In this document: positions 19,386-30,069 of the stretch, one piece after another
Layout of the letters: each line of letters begins with the position of its first letter
Position numbering within the stretch: position 1 is the stretch's first letter
NCBI RefSeq assembly: GCF_003364265.1
Contig: NZ_NXLW01000004.1
Span: 62,001 to 126,000, forward strand
Length of the DNA stretch: 64,000 nucleotides
Origin: Helicobacter aurati
GTDB lineage: Bacteria; Campylobacterota; Campylobacteria; Campylobacterales; Helicobacteraceae
Reading direction: 5' to 3'
Position numbers and translations under genes: made by a program
The notes under the pieces: generated by a model
Database searches by the model: none
Seen by the model: only the letters and a program-made list of their open reading frames with translations
Told to the model about the DNA's origin: nothing

Positions 19386-20214
19386 TAATAATACTCATTT
19401 TAAAAATAACCAAAGTCATATAGCCGCCTATCGCAATACAGGTAAGCCAGACACACATATTAATTCCTCTCCTAACCGCCATAAGTGTATATTCATGAAG
19501 AATATCAACCAGCGCGTTAATAATTTGCATACCAGGAATGAGATAGATAATACTACATCCTACTGCGATCTCTGGAGTACTTGTGATTCCAATAGAGACA
19601 CCAAGATAAGCAGTAAAGGAAGAAGCAAAGGCAACTAGCACTAAAATTCCACGTACGTCAATTTGCAGCTTATTAAGGATAAAACGTAAAGAAAATCCGA
19701 CTAAAGTTCCCACAAACACACAAAGCAATGCCCCTAAATCTCCGTTAAAAAGCTTACAAAGTGTTGCATTCGCTAGACTTGCAAAAAAGAGCGTTGCAAT
19801 AAAGCTATGATTCTTTACACTCATAATATGTTGGAATCTAATGTTGGCTTCTTTGAGTGTAATACGATTATCATAAATTTGCCAACTCAATGCGCTTAAA
19901 TCTGAAATAATACGTAAGTTCATACTTACTAAACTATTTGGTGCTACTCGCGTGCGTCTATTATTATAATTATCTTTTTGCGCAATATTGAGCGTAATAT
20001 ACTTTAACCAAATAATCATATTAACTTCATAACCAAAACTATCACCAATACGTTTTGTACAACGAACTATTCGTGATGTATACGCGCCATTTGCAAGTAG
20101 GCTTGTAGCATATAGAGAGAGGAAATCAGCCAACTCTTCAATACTAGCACGAGTGGTTGTTGATGGCTTGGGATTTGATGGGGAATGATGTGAAAGATTT
20201 ACATTATTTGTCAT
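19378..20214 (-). CDS. threonine/serine exporter, large subunit (YjjP/ThrE)
   Basis: 278 residues. A polar N-terminus is followed by the DUF1212 domain: LADFLSLYATSLLANGAYTSRIVRC, SFGYEVNMII, then after about residue 125 four or five membrane helices with ATLCKLFNGDLGALL and SIIYLIPGMQIINALVDIL. The ATG at 20212-20214 lies one base after the TAA of the ABC transporter gene (TAACATG), so translation is probably coupled. A frame extending to 20295 would overlap the ABC gene by 80 bases without a ribosome site, and I reject it. It works with the small subunit encoded next. Confidence 0.85.
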   Translation of the reverse strand: MTNNVNLSHHSPSNPKPSTTTRASIEELADFLSLYATSLLANGAYTSRIVRCTKRIGDSFGYEVNMIIWLKYITLNIAQKDNYNNRRTRVAPNSLVSMNLRIISDLSALSWQIYDNRITLKEANIRFQHIMSVKNHSFIATLFFASLANATLCKLFNGDLGALLCVFVGTLVGFSLRFILNKLQIDVRGILVLVAFASSFTAYLGVSIGITSTPEIAVGCSIIYLIPGMQIINALVDILHEYTLMAVRRGINMCVWLTCIAIGGYMTLVIFKMSIINV

Positions 20215-20215
20215 G

Positions 20216-21964
20216 TTATGCAATGTCTGCGTTGGTAATTTTACCTGTTTGTCTTGCTTCTTGGTATTCTTGTTGATTCCATTCATTAATAACATGTCCT
20301 TTGTCTATTCTTAATATCCTTTCTGCAAGCTCTATTGTGCTTGGTCTATGAGCAATAATAATAAGAATTTTGTCTTTTTTTAAGAGATTAAGCGTATTTT
20401 TAAAGACTTCTTCGGTGTGCTCGTCAAGTGCGCTTGTTGCTTCATCGAGGATAAGAATATCGGGATTTTTATAAATAGCTCTAGCGATAGCTATTCTCTG
20501 TCTTTGCCCGCCGCTAAGATTTGTTCCAAATTCTTCTAACATAGCGTGGATTCCGAGTTCAAAACTCTCTACAAATTCGTATGCCTGTGCTTTCTTCAAG
20601 GCGTCTATTACTCGTTCTTCGTCTATTGTATTTCCGTAAGCGACATTGCTTGCAATACTACCATGAAATATAAAAATCCTTTGTGTAACAATCGCTATAT
20701 GTTCTCTTAAGCTTGTTTGTTGCAAGTCCTTAATATCTATTCCATTAATGATTACATTCCCGCAGCTTGGTTCATAGAATCGTAGAATAAGATTCACAAG
20801 CGAACTCTTGCCGCTACCACTTTTTCCAATTAACGCCGTAACGGTGTTACGTTCAAACCTTGCATCAAGATTCTTTAATGCTTCGAAGTCGTCATATTTT
20901 AAGGTAACATTTTTGACTTCGATAGATTGAATCGGTGCTTGTAGTGTTTTTGTGCCGTCTTTTATATTCGGTTCTCTATCGAGTATATCAGAGATTCTTT
21001 CGCTTGCAACGAGTGCTGCTTGCACACCTACAAAGCTTCCATTAAGATTCTTAATTGGCTTATATAATAGGAGCATTGCTGCTGTAATGGAAAAGAACTC
21101 CCCTGTCGTTAGTTGCCCGTGGATAACTTCTCTACCGCCTATGATAATAACAAGGGCAATAGCAATAGAAGCGAGAAATTCCATAATAGGCGAAGTAAGG
21201 AGACTCGTGCGTGTGGATTTTCTTGTGAGTCGGAACATATTGTCGCTTTCACGTTTGTAGTTATTGTATTCTAATTTTTCGCCGCAGTTTGCTTTAATGA
21301 TTTCAATATTATTAAAAATCTCGAGTAGCCTAGAGGACATATTTGCACCGCTTTGAAAGCTTTCATTGGCAAGCGAACGTAATTTCTTAGCAATTATGCG
21401 AATAGGAATAAGGCAAAGCGGCATAATGGCAAAGGCTAGTAATGCAAGAAATGAACCATTATAGAGGATTACAACAGCGTAGGCGAGAATCGTCAAACAA
21501 GTATTGACAAGATTCATAAGATAACAAGTAGCGAAATCAGTTACTGTGCCAATGTCATTAATCCTCGCAAAAAGCTCGCCCCCTCGTTTTTTATCAAAGA
21601 ATCCAAGCTCAAAGCTCAAGAGATGTTTGAGCATATCTTCACGCATTAGTCGATTCACATTTGCGCTTATATAGGACATATAATATCCATGAATGTAAGC
21701 ACCTAAACCTTTTACAAAGAAAACTGCTATAAGTGCTAAGGGGACTAGGTATAGCATAGTTTCATCTTTTGCTTCAAAGACTTTGTCGGTTAAAGGCTTC
21801 ACCACATAAGCACTGCCTCCAGAGCCGATAGCTCCAATTATTATGCCAAAAAGTACCATGCTGTAATGCCACTTGTGCATGACAATATAGTGCCAATAAC
21901 GTTTAAAAAAAAGTTTTATATCTTTTTTTAGGTTCAGTTGAGGAGAAACCGTGTCAGGCTGCAT
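20216..21964 (-). CDS. msbA: MsbA-like ABC transporter (lipid A flippase type)
   Basis: A 582-residue half-transporter that fuses six membrane helices (about 30-320) to an ATPase domain (about 345-570). The nucleotide-binding motifs are complete: Walker A GKSGSGKSS, Q-loop VTQRIFIF, signature NLSGGQRQRIAIARA, Walker B ILILDEATSALDE and the H-loop AHRPST. The intracellular loop FELGFFDKKRGGELFARINDI is typical of MsbA and of homodimeric lipid exporters. Its likely role is to flip lipid A-core across the inner membrane; multidrug export cannot be excluded. The start has a full AGGAGG site. It leads the operon msbA-thrE(L)-thrE(S)-DUF475. Confidence 0.87.
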   Translation of the reverse strand: MQPDTVSPQLNLKKDIKLFFKRYWHYIVMHKWHYSMVLFGIIIGAIGSGGSAYVVKPLTDKVFEAKDETMLYLVPLALIAVFFVKGLGAYIHGYYMSYISANVNRLMREDMLKHLLSFELGFFDKKRGGELFARINDIGTVTDFATCYLMNLVNTCLTILAYAVVILYNGSFLALLAFAIMPLCLIPIRIIAKKLRSLANESFQSGANMSSRLLEIFNNIEIIKANCGEKLEYNNYKRESDNMFRLTRKSTRTSLLTSPIMEFLASIAIALVIIIGGREVIHGQLTTGEFFSITAAMLLLYKPIKNLNGSFVGVQAALVASERISDILDREPNIKDGTKTLQAPIQSIEVKNVTLKYDDFEALKNLDARFERNTVTALIGKSGSGKSSLVNLILRFYEPSCGNVIINGIDIKDLQQTSLREHIAIVTQRIFIFHGSIASNVAYGNTIDEERVIDALKKAQAYEFVESFELGIHAMLEEFGTNLSGGQRQRIAIARAIYKNPDILILDEATSALDEHTEEVFKNTLNLLKKDKILIIIAHRPSTIELAERILRIDKGHVINEWNQQEYQEARQTGKITNADIA

Positions 21965-21995
21965 AAAGCCTCCTATTCATACAAATCACGATGGC

Positions 21996-22001
21996 ATTAT
22001 A
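21996..22001 (-). promoter_or_regulatory. -10 box upstream of msbA
   Basis: TATAAT on the minus strand, 31 bases before the msbA ATG. It probably drives the four-gene operon. Confidence 0.5.
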
Positions 22002-22099
22002 ACATCAAGTTATTAATACCATTAATGCGCAACTTGTAGCGTAAGATACACATGCCGTCTTAAATGTGTATCTGGTTGCTTCTCTTTTATAGTACTTTG

Positions 22100-25000
22100 T
22101 TATTGGATAGAAATAGGAGTAGAAGAGGGTTTTTTGCTGCCTCCTGTAATTTCATAAAATGCTTTCAATATTGGATTCTCATTATGTTGATATTTCGCTA
22201 TGCTTAAGAGCATGGATTCATAGTCGCGTGGAATAACCTTAAAAAATTCATATCTATCAAAGTTTTGCAGAATCTTTTTTGCAATGTCAGATTGTGTGTA
22301 TTGTATGTGTTTTGCAATAAGCGATTCGACTTCATTGGAATCTTGAGAATCTAATTCACGAATATCTACTAATTCTGTATTAATATGTGAGGTATTATGT
22401 TTACCGTAAATATAAGCGATACCGCCGCTCATGCCAGCTGCAAAGTTTCTACCAATATCACCAAGTACTACTACAACACCACCAGTCATATATTCACAAC
22501 CATGTTGTCCTACTCCCAAACAAACTGCCTTGACGCCAGAATTACGGACACAGAATCTCTCACCAACGACACCGTCTAGATACACTTCTCCTTCGATTGC
22601 ACCATAGAGACAAACATTTCCAGCTATGATATTTTCTTCTGCTATGAAGTCTGCTATGGGCGATTTTTGTACGATAATTTTTCCTCCACTTAATCCCTTG
22701 CCTAAATAATCATTGGCATCACCAATGATTTTGAGTGTTATACCATGATTAAGAAAGGCGCCGAAGCTATTGCCGCCATTCCCATGCGTAATAATGGTAA
22801 TACTATCATCTTCTAAGCCCTTTTTACCGTGTATACGTGTGATTTCAGAACTTAGAATCGTTCCAAATGTTCTCCCAGTGATATTGCTTATTTCCAACTC
22901 TAAATGTACTTTTTTGCCTTGCGTAATTGCAGATTTGACTTGAGGTAAAATGACGCTAACATCTTTACTCATATCTAAATTTAGACGTTGATAGTCCTTG
23001 CAAAACGTGTTTGTTTTATTGACAGTTAAAGGGTTATGTAGGATTCTCTCTAAACTGATTTTTTGTGCTTTTTTATGGGATTCTTTTGTGAAATTATGTG
23101 AGCTTAATGAAATAGCTTTATCAAAAGACAATGATAATGTGCTGCTACGCGATAATTTATCACTACGACCTACCATAGAATCAAGATTTTTAAAACCTAG
23201 TAATGCCATATACTCGCGGAGATTCTGAGCAATAAAGTGCATAAAATTCACCACATGTTCGGGCTTTCCTGTGAATCTTTTGCGTAAAAATTCATTTTGT
23301 GTTGCAATCCCAAATGGACAAGTATTGAGGTTACATACGCGCATCATTGTGCAACCAAGCACGACTAAAGGCGCAGTAGCAAAGCCAAAATCTTCGGCAC
23401 CAAGCAATGTTGCAATAGCCAAATCTCTCCCGCTTAGTAATTTACCATCAACCTCTAGTCGTACTTTTTCGCGCAAACCATTCAGAATCAAAGTCTGATG
23501 TACTTCAGCCAATCCTAATTCCCATGGTGTTCCAGCATTTGCAATTGAAGTTCGCGGACTAGCTCCTGTGCCGCCGTCATAGCCAGAGACTAAAATCGTA
23601 TCAGCACCAGCCTTAGCAACACCTGCAGCTACTGTGCCTATACCACTTTCACTTACTAATTTCACTGAAATTTTTGCTTCTCTATTGGCGTTTTTTAAAT
23701 CAAAGATGAGTTGCGCTAAATCTTCGATTGAGTAAATATCATGATGAGGAGGTGGCGAAATAAGAGTAACTCCGGGCGTTGAATTTCTTGCGTTGGCTAT
23801 CCATGGATAGACTTTTTTACCCGGAAGTTGTCCTCCTTCGCCTGGTTTTGCCCCTTGTGCGATTTTTATTTGAATCTCTTTGCTGTTGACAAGGTAGTTG
23901 ATACTTACTCCAAACCTCCCGCTCGCCACTTGTTTGATTGCAGAATTTGCACTATCTCCATTGCTAAGGATTGTGAATCGCTCTTCATTTTCACCACCTT
24001 CGCCCGTATTGCTTTGTCCGTGGATTCTATTCATTGCGATAGCAAGGCACTCGTGCGTTTCTTTTGAAATAGAGCCATAGCTCATTGCACCTGTTTTGAA
24101 TCTTTTAACGATAGATTCTACGCTTTCTACTTCATCAAGAGAAATTGCTTGTGAGAAATCCATATCCATGCAGTGTCGAATATGGGTGAATTTAGAATCT
24201 ACAATTTGTATATATTCTTTAAATTCCTTGTAATCAGCATTTCTACATGAATTTTGTAATTTGTAAATCATAAGCGGGTCATAGAGATGCTCTTCTTTTG
24301 TGCTGTCTGTATTGCCATGCAAATAATTGCCGCTGCGATACCCATGTAATCCACTGCTTTCTAATTCTTGTGTAAAATTATCTGTATTTTTATTCATTGT
24401 ATAACCAAACGCATTGCCGTGCAACCGTATAACATCTTGCAAAATATCATCGCAATCAATGCCCTCAATGTTGGTTTGTGTCCCACTAAAATGGGAATCA
24501 ATAAGTTTCTTGGAGATTCCTAAAGCCTCAAAGATTTGCGCTCCATTATAGCTTTGCAGTGTGGATACTCCCATTTTTGAAGCAATTTTAATAATACCGC
24601 TTGTTGCCGCATTAATAAAGTTGTTCATGCCCTCTTGATATGCAACTTGCAATCTTCCTTGTTCTCTCAATAAAGCAATAGAATCGTAAACCAAATAAGG
24701 ATATACCGCTGTTGCTCCATATCCAAGCAAACAAGCTAAATGATGAATTTCTCTTGGTTCAGCACTTTCTATCACAATGCTAGCCTTTGTACGTTGCGAT
24801 GTGCGAACCAAATGATGATGCAACGCAGAAGTAGCAAGAAGGCTTGGAACATAAAGATGATTACTATCTAAACCGCGATCGCTTAATACAAGGATTTGCA
24901 CACCATTTGCGATAGCTTCATTTGCTTGTAGGAAAATTCGCTGCAATACTTCCTCTAAGACATTGATTTCGCCATAAATGTCTTTATAGAGTTCGTTTTT

Positions 25001-26908
25001 TTCAAAAAGAAGTGAGATTGTTTTACTTTTGAATCCTTTAGATTCTAAATGTGAGATTTTATAGAATTCCTCATTACTCAAGATAGGACGTGAAATACGT
25101 ATTCTTTTCGCATTGTCTGCGCTAGGCTTTAAGGGATTGCCCTCTGCGCCTATGTAGTTTCTGCAGCTTGTAACAATTTTTTCGCGCATAGAATCTAATG
25201 GTGGATTAGTAACTTGCGCAAAAAGCTGCTTAAAATAATTAAAAAGCGGTTGAGGATTTGGGCTTAAGAGTGCTAGCGGTGTATCTACCCCCATACTTGC
25301 TAGAATCTCCTTCCCGCTTTGCGCCATTTGTTCAATACTTAATGTAAGTTCATCATAGTTATAACCAAAAGCTTTCTGTAATGCTATGATATGTTGTGAG
25401 TTGAGCTGTGTTTGAGGAATCGCGGGTAAGGAAGTTTTGCTAGTTTTTGCATTGGCAGCATGAGTTGTATTGTTGTTGGAATCTGTATTGTTTTTTTCTG
25501 TCTTTTTGCTGCAAGTTATTTGCGTATTGTTGTAATAATCGCAGTCTTTGTCTAAATCTTCAAAATTGACTTTGTCCAGCACAATGAGATTTTGCAACCA
25601 TTTTGCATAGGGCTTTGCATGAGCATATTGCATTTTAATTTCTTCATCTGCAATAACTCTGCCTTTTTGTGTATCAACCAATAAAAGTTTTCCGGGCTCT
25701 AGCCTCTTTTTTTCTTTAATATTGGCTTCGTTGATTCTAAGTGCCCCTGTTTCACTTGCAAGAATTAAAAAGTCGTCTTTCGTAATATAGTATCGTGATG
25801 GACGAAACCCATTTCTATCAAGGCTAGCACCCATAACCACACCATCACTAAAGATAATAGAAGCAGGTCCATCCCATGGTTCCATGAATGTGGAGTTAAA
25901 TTCATAGAAGCTACGTTTTGTTCTATCCATAGAATCGTTTTTGCTCCAAGGCTCGGGTATCATTAGCATGATTGCTTCTTCTAAGCTTCTGCCATTCATA
26001 ATCAGAAATTCCAACGTATTGTCGAACATTGCTGAATCGCTACTAGGCTTCGCGATAATTGGAAAGACTTGCGAAAGGTCGGTAATATATTCTGATTGAC
26101 AAGTTCCTTCCCTAGCTTTCATAGAATCTACATTGCCGTTAATTGTGTTGATTTCACCATTGTGTACCATATAGCGGTTAGGATGGGCGCGCTCCCAACT
26201 AGGAAAGGTATTGGTTGAAAAACGCGAATGCACAAGGCAAATTGCGGATTCCACATTAACATTCTGAAAATCAAGATAGAAATGACTAACTTGTGTAGAA
26301 ACTAACATGCCCTTATAGACAATAGTACGCGAAGAAAAACTAGAAATATAAAACTTGGGAATATTGATTGCCTTTTTTTCGATAAGTCGGCGAGTGATAT
26401 AAAGTTTACGTTCAAATTCAGTGCCCCTTGCAATTTCTCTTGGCTTTTTTACAAAGGCTTGCAGAATATACGGCATTGAATTTCTTGCAGCTTTACCGAT
26501 AATGGCTGGATTTGTCGGTACTTCACGAAATCCTAATAATTCCAAAGTATTCTCTTGTATTCCTTGTAGAAATATAGCTATACCCTCTTGTTTGGAAGTT
26601 TCATTAGGCGAAAGAAAAATTTGTGCCACTGCATAATCACCTTCATCGGGCAAAGTGAAATGAAGATTCTGTGTTTTAAAAAATTTGTGTGGAATCTGTA
26701 TGAGCATTCCCGCGCCATCCCCGCTATTTTTTTGTGCTCCACCTCTGTGCTCTAAATTTTCTAAAATTGTCAGCGCATCTTTAATGAGTTTATGTGATTT
26801 TATCCCTTTGATATTCGCAATTGCACCAATGCCACATGCATCATGTTCATTACGAGGATGATATAGCCCATTTTGAGTGAAATGCTGCATATTATCTAAG
26901 TCTATCAT
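22100..26908 (-). CDS. gltB: glutamate synthase, large subunit
   Basis: GltB makes two glutamates from glutamine and 2-oxoglutarate. The class-II glutaminase nucleophile is Cys25 in HDACGIGAI, which would have to be exposed by removing a 24-residue propeptide. The central domain, the FMN-barrel segment (GEGGENEERF, RFGVSINYLVNSKEIQIKIAQGAKPG, GYDGGTGASP) and the 3Fe-4S cysteine set C-x5-C-x4-C of the MRVCNLNTCPFG block near 1185 follow in order. The beta-helix GXGXG domain ends the chain. At 1602 residues it is about 100 longer than usual, partly through a low-complexity N/T/K-rich insert near 460-495. No gltD (FAD/NADPH subunit) is in the window, so the electron donor is unclear; ferredoxin-dependent enzymes do without it. 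Confidence 0.95.
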   Translation of the reverse strand: MIDLDNMQHFTQNGLYHPRNEHDACGIGAIANIKGIKSHKLIKDALTILENLEHRGGAQKNSGDGAGMLIQIPHKFFKTQNLHFTLPDEGDYAVAQIFLSPNETSKQEGIAIFLQGIQENTLELLGFREVPTNPAIIGKAARNSMPYILQAFVKKPREIARGTEFERKLYITRRLIEKKAINIPKFYISSFSSRTIVYKGMLVSTQVSHFYLDFQNVNVESAICLVHSRFSTNTFPSWERAHPNRYMVHNGEINTINGNVDSMKAREGTCQSEYITDLSQVFPIIAKPSSDSAMFDNTLEFLIMNGRSLEEAIMLMIPEPWSKNDSMDRTKRSFYEFNSTFMEPWDGPASIIFSDGVVMGASLDRNGFRPSRYYITKDDFLILASETGALRINEANIKEKKRLEPGKLLLVDTQKGRVIADEEIKMQYAHAKPYAKWLQNLIVLDKVNFEDLDKDCDYYNNTQITCSKKTEKNNTDSNNNTTHAANAKTSKTSLPAIPQTQLNSQHIIALQKAFGYNYDELTLSIEQMAQSGKEILASMGVDTPLALLSPNPQPLFNYFKQLFAQVTNPPLDSMREKIVTSCRNYIGAEGNPLKPSADNAKRIRISRPILSNEEFYKISHLESKGFKSKTISLLFEKNELYKDIYGEINVLEEVLQRIFLQANEAIANGVQILVLSDRGLDSNHLYVPSLLATSALHHHLVRTSQRTKASIVIESAEPREIHHLACLLGYGATAVYPYLVYDSIALLREQGRLQVAYQEGMNNFINAATSGIIKIASKMGVSTLQSYNGAQIFEALGISKKLIDSHFSGTQTNIEGIDCDDILQDVIRLHGNAFGYTMNKNTDNFTQELESSGLHGYRSGNYLHGNTDSTKEEHLYDPLMIYKLQNSCRNADYKEFKEYIQIVDSKFTHIRHCMDMDFSQAISLDEVESVESIVKRFKTGAMSYGSISKETHECLAIAMNRIHGQSNTGEGGENEERFTILSNGDSANSAIKQVASGRFGVSINYLVNSKEIQIKIAQGAKPGEGGQLPGKKVYPWIANARNSTPGVTLISPPPHHDIYSIEDLAQLIFDLKNANREAKISVKLVSESGIGTVAAGVAKAGADTILVSGYDGGTGASPRTSIANAGTPWELGLAEVHQTLILNGLREKVRLEVDGKLLSGRDLAIATLLGAEDFGFATAPLVVLGCTMMRVCNLNTCPFGIATQNEFLRKRFTGKPEHVVNFMHFIAQNLREYMALLGFKNLDSMVGRSDKLSRSSTLSLSFDKAISLSSHNFTKESHKKAQKISLERILHNPLTVNKTNTFCKDYQRLNLDMSKDVSVILPQVKSAITQGKKVHLELEISNITGRTFGTILSSEITRIHGKKGLEDDSITIITHGNGGNSFGAFLNHGITLKIIGDANDYLGKGLSGGKIIVQKSPIADFIAEENIIAGNVCLYGAIEGEVYLDGVVGERFCVRNSGVKAVCLGVGQHGCEYMTGGVVVVLGDIGRNFAAGMSGGIAYIYGKHNTSHINTELVDIRELDSQDSNEVESLIAKHIQYTQSDIAKKILQNFDRYEFFKVIPRDYESMLLSIAKYQHNENPILKAFYEITGGSKKPSSTPISIQ

Positions 26909-26946
26909 CTGATGCTCCTTGAATTAAGTTTAACCTAAGCTTATGT

Positions 26947-26952
26947 ATTATA
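26947..26952 (-). promoter_or_regulatory. -10 box upstream of gltB
   Basis: TATAAT on the minus strand, 38 bases before the gltB ATG, with AAGGAG as ribosome site. Confidence 0.5.
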
Positions 26953-27402
26953 ACTAAAAATATTCTTTACAAATTGGAAAATAAAAATGATTCATATTTG
27001 ATAAATATTAGGGTTATTAATTTAGAAGATTTCACATAGATAAAATCTGATTTTAGAAAGGTTACGAGATTTTAGATTGAATATAAAATTGCAAATTAAG
27101 AAGAGATTCCGATTCTAAACATATTAAATTGCAGTTTTGACTGTTTGCGTTTTCGAGAATGTGCTGATAACGGGCTGTTTGTTCAAACTTTAGAGAATTA
27201 AGTAAGTCTAAGAAAAAATTAAAATTCAGATATGCTGACATTAAGAAGCAGACTTTTATTAAGCACTATAAATTCAAACATGCTAAGAGTTTTATAGTAA
27301 CTAAACGTGATTTTTTGTATAATTTCGATTTTCTTATTTTATTATTTACAAGTTTTTTGGTTAGAATAAGAAATCTATTTTATTTATCTTAGGAGTTGCA
27401 TT
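26953..27402. promoter_or_regulatory. divergent regulatory gap gltB/acpP
   Basis: About 450 AT-rich bases without a gene. A TATAAT at 27318-27323 on the plus strand, 79 bases before the acpP ATG, is a good -10 box. The rest shows no coding remnant I can recognise, and the gap is longer than most in this window. Confidence 0.45.
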
Positions 27403-27651
27403 ATGAGTTCAGAAATTTTTGATAAAGTCAAGACATTAGTGGCAGAAGAACTAAAAGTTAAGGAAGAAGAAATTAAGCCTGAATCGGACTTTGTAAAAGA
27501 TCTAAATGCAGATAGTCTTGATGTAGTTGAGTTTATTATGGCACTAGAAGAAAAATTTGAGATAAAAATTCCCGATGAGGCAGCAGAAAATATTAAAACT
27601 GTTCAGGACGTAGTTAATTATATTTCTGAATATAAAGCTGATTCTGAATAA
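27403..27651 (+). CDS. acpP: acyl carrier protein
   Basis: ACP carries growing fatty acyl chains on phosphopantetheine. The attachment serine is in [12 protein letters not shown] (Ser about residue 37). The protein is small (82 residues) and acidic, with the [11 protein letters not shown] helix III region. It sits first in an acpP-fabF-accA group on the plus strand, preceded by TTAGGAG. The order makes sense for fatty acid synthesis. Confidence 0.97.
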   Translation: MSSEIFDKVKTLVAEELKVKEEEIKPESDFVKDLNADSLDVVEFIMALEEKFEIKIPDEAAENIKTVQDVVNYISEYKADSE

Positions 27652-27685
27652 CTACTAGGATATTTTTTTGTTGTAAGGAATAGCA

Positions 27686-28933
27686 TTGCGAAGAGTTGTA
27701 GTAACAGGAATGGGTATGGTCAATGCACTCGGATTAAACAAAGAGGTTTCTTTTGAGCGCGTAGTCAAGGGAGAATGCGGGGTTAGACATATACAGTCTT
27801 TCGATACAACAGATTTTCCCGTTCAAATTGCAGCTGAAATTGAAGGATTCAATCCCGAATCTGTCCTTGAGGCAAGAGAAGTAAAGAAGGCGCATAGATT
27901 TATTCAATTGGGGCTGCTTGCAAGTAAAGAGGCATTGTTAGATAGTAGCGGAAAAGCAAAACAGTCTTTTTTGGATTCTAATTTAATGATTTTAGATGAT
28001 ATTAACGAAAGATTTGGAATCAGCTCTGCTGCTGGTATAGGCGGGCTTGAGAATATCCAGAGTAATTCTATTGCTTGTTATACTAAAGGTCCTAGACGCA
28101 TTAGCCCTTTTTTTATTCCTTCTGCCCTTGTCAATATGCTAGGCGGATTTATTTCCATTCAACATAACCTTAAAGGCGCAAATGTTTCTAGCGTTACTGC
28201 TTGCGCAGCAGGTACGCATTCGATTATAGAGGCTGCAAAAACAATTATGATAGGCAGTATGGATAGAATGCTTGCTGTTGGCGCAGAATCTACTATTTGT
28301 GCAGTAGGCATTGGTGGATTTGCTGCGATGAAAGCACTTAGTTCTTGTAACGATCCACAAAAGGCATCGAGACCTTTTGATAAAAAACGCGATGGATTTG
28401 TTATGGGCGAGGGTGCTGGAGCATTGGTTTTAGAAGAATATGAGCAAGCAAAGGCACGAGGAGCATTTATTTATGCAGAACTTTGTGGGTTTGGTGAAAG
28501 TAGTGATGCTAATCATATTACTACGCCAGCACCGCAAGGTGAGGGTGCTTATCGTGCTATACGGGATGCATTAAAAATGGCAAATATCAGACCAGATTAT
28601 ATTAATGCACATGGCACAAGTACATATTATAATGATTTGTTTGAAACCCAAGCATTAAAACGTGCTTTTAATAATGATGTTCCACCTGTGAGTTCAACTA
28701 AAGGGCAACTAGGACATTGTCTTGGCGCAGCAGGATCGATTGAATCTGTCATTTCAATACTTGCAATGCAGAATAGTGTTATGCCTCCAACAATTAATCA
28801 AGAGGAAAAAGATGAGCTTTGCGATCTTGATTATATTCCTAATTTTCCCAGACAAGCAACTCTTAAAAGTGTCATGAATAATTCATTTGGGTTTGGTGGA
28901 ACAAATAGTGTAGTGATTTTCAAGAAAGTATAA
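27686..28933 (+). CDS. fabF: 3-oxoacyl-[acyl-carrier-protein] synthase II
   Basis: FabF extends acyl-ACP by condensing it with malonyl-ACP. The thiolase-fold enzyme of 415 residues shows the Cys-His-His triad: Cys in [10 protein letters not shown], His in [12 protein letters not shown] and His in [12 protein letters not shown], plus the C-terminal [10 protein letters not shown] loop. Translation starts at a TTG (27686-27688) with AAGGAA 6 bases upstream and the usual RRVVVTGMG start; no ATG is available. It lies 34 bases behind acpP. A run of about 15 residues near 100 ([15 protein letters not shown]) is standard for FabF. Confidence 0.97.
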   Translation: MRRVVVTGMGMVNALGLNKEVSFERVVKGECGVRHIQSFDTTDFPVQIAAEIEGFNPESVLEAREVKKAHRFIQLGLLASKEALLDSSGKAKQSFLDSNLMILDDINERFGISSAAGIGGLENIQSNSIACYTKGPRRISPFFIPSALVNMLGGFISIQHNLKGANVSSVTACAAGTHSIIEAAKTIMIGSMDRMLAVGAESTICAVGIGGFAAMKALSSCNDPQKASRPFDKKRDGFVMGEGAGALVLEEYEQAKARGAFIYAELCGFGESSDANHITTPAPQGEGAYRAIRDALKMANIRPDYINAHGTSTYYNDLFETQALKRAFNNDVPPVSSTKGQLGHCLGAAGSIESVISILAMQNSVMPPTINQEEKDELCDLDYIPNFPRQATLKSVMNNSFGFGGTNSVVIFKKV

Positions 28934-28937
28934 TTGC

Positions 28938-29870
28938 ATGGCAACTTATTTAGATTTTGAGCAGCGGTTGAAGTCCTTACAGGAAGATATAGAATCTGCA
29001 AGTATGCGAAATGATGAAGTGGCAATGCAAATTTTACAAAAAGAATTAGATGAAGAAATCAGTAAAATTTATTCGAATCTTAATGATTATCAGAGATTGC
29101 TTCTTGCGAGGCATCCAGATAGACCGTATGCTCTTGATTATATAGAGATATTAATGCGGGATTCTTATGAAATCTTTGGTGACAGGCATTTTCGCGATGA
29201 TAAAGCAATAGTTTGTTTCTTAGGCAAAATAGAGAATCAAAAAGTGATGGTTATTGGAGAAGAGAAAGGAAGAGGTACTAAGAATAAAATTATCCGCAAC
29301 TTTGGTATGCCCAATCCAGAAGGTTATCGCAAAGCTTTACGTGTTGCAAAAATGGCAGAAAAGTTTGATATTCCTATTCTTATGCTTATTGATACAGCAG
29401 GTGCTTATCCTGGATTAGGTGCCGAAGAAAGAGGGCAAAGTGAGGCGATAGCTAAGAATTTACAGGAATTTGCTTCTTTAAATGTTCCCACAATTTCTAT
29501 TGTTATTGGAGAAGGTGGCAGTGGTGGCGCACTCGCAATTGGTGTAGCTGATAAATTAGCTATGATGGAACACTCTATTTTTAGCGTTATTTCCCCGGAA
29601 GGTTGTGCAGCAATTTTATGGAATGATCCTACAAAAATTGAAGCGGCGACAAAAGCCATGAAAATTACTCCCCACGAATTAAAAAAAGCAAACCTCATCG
29701 ATGATATTATCGAAGAGCCTCTCAATGGGGCACATCGCAATAAAAACGAGGCTGCAAAGAATATCAAAAAATACTTTTTGGAATCTTTAGAATGTATACG
29801 TTCTGATTCTAATTTTCTTAAAACACGTTATGAAAAACTTATGAACTATGGTTCATTCAGAAGTAGGTAG
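28938..29870 (+). CDS. accA: acetyl-CoA carboxylase carboxyltransferase subunit alpha
   Basis: AccA pairs with AccD to move the carboxyl group from biotin to acetyl-CoA, making malonyl-CoA for FabF. The 310-residue protein has the coiled-coil N-terminus, then the crotonase-like core with [27 protein letters not shown], the CoA-binding [15 protein letters not shown] and the oxyanion turn [15 protein letters not shown]. It begins 4 bases after fabF, so the two are translated from one message. No accD lies nearby. Confidence 0.97.
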   Translation: MATYLDFEQRLKSLQEDIESASMRNDEVAMQILQKELDEEISKIYSNLNDYQRLLLARHPDRPYALDYIEILMRDSYEIFGDRHFRDDKAIVCFLGKIENQKVMVIGEEKGRGTKNKIIRNFGMPNPEGYRKALRVAKMAEKFDIPILMLIDTAGAYPGLGAEERGQSEAIAKNLQEFASLNVPTISIVIGEGGSGGALAIGVADKLAMMEHSIFSVISPEGCAAILWNDPTKIEAATKAMKITPHELKKANLIDDIIEEPLNGAHRNKNEAAKNIKKYFLESLECIRSDSNFLKTRYEKLMNYGSFRSR

Positions 29871-30017
29871 TTGTTGATAGTCATTAAACCCTATTAAATA
29901 CTTAATGCCAACTTAATACTTAGGCACTAAGTGATTATAAATTATAGTAACTTTACCTAACTATCCAACAAGCAGAGAGGTTTTGCATTTACTGCGAGTG
30001 AAGTTTAATTCATTCCA

Positions 30018-30040
30018 AGAATCTTGCTTTACAAGATTCT
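30018..30040. terminator. hairpin between convergent accA and sodB
   Basis: A perfect 9-bp stem AGAATCTTG / CAAGATTCT around a 5-base loop, in the gap between the two stop codons. It could end transcription from both sides, but no long U run follows in either direction. Confidence 0.4.
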
Positions 30041-30069
30041 CAATTCTCACTTCTAAAATATAGAACTAA

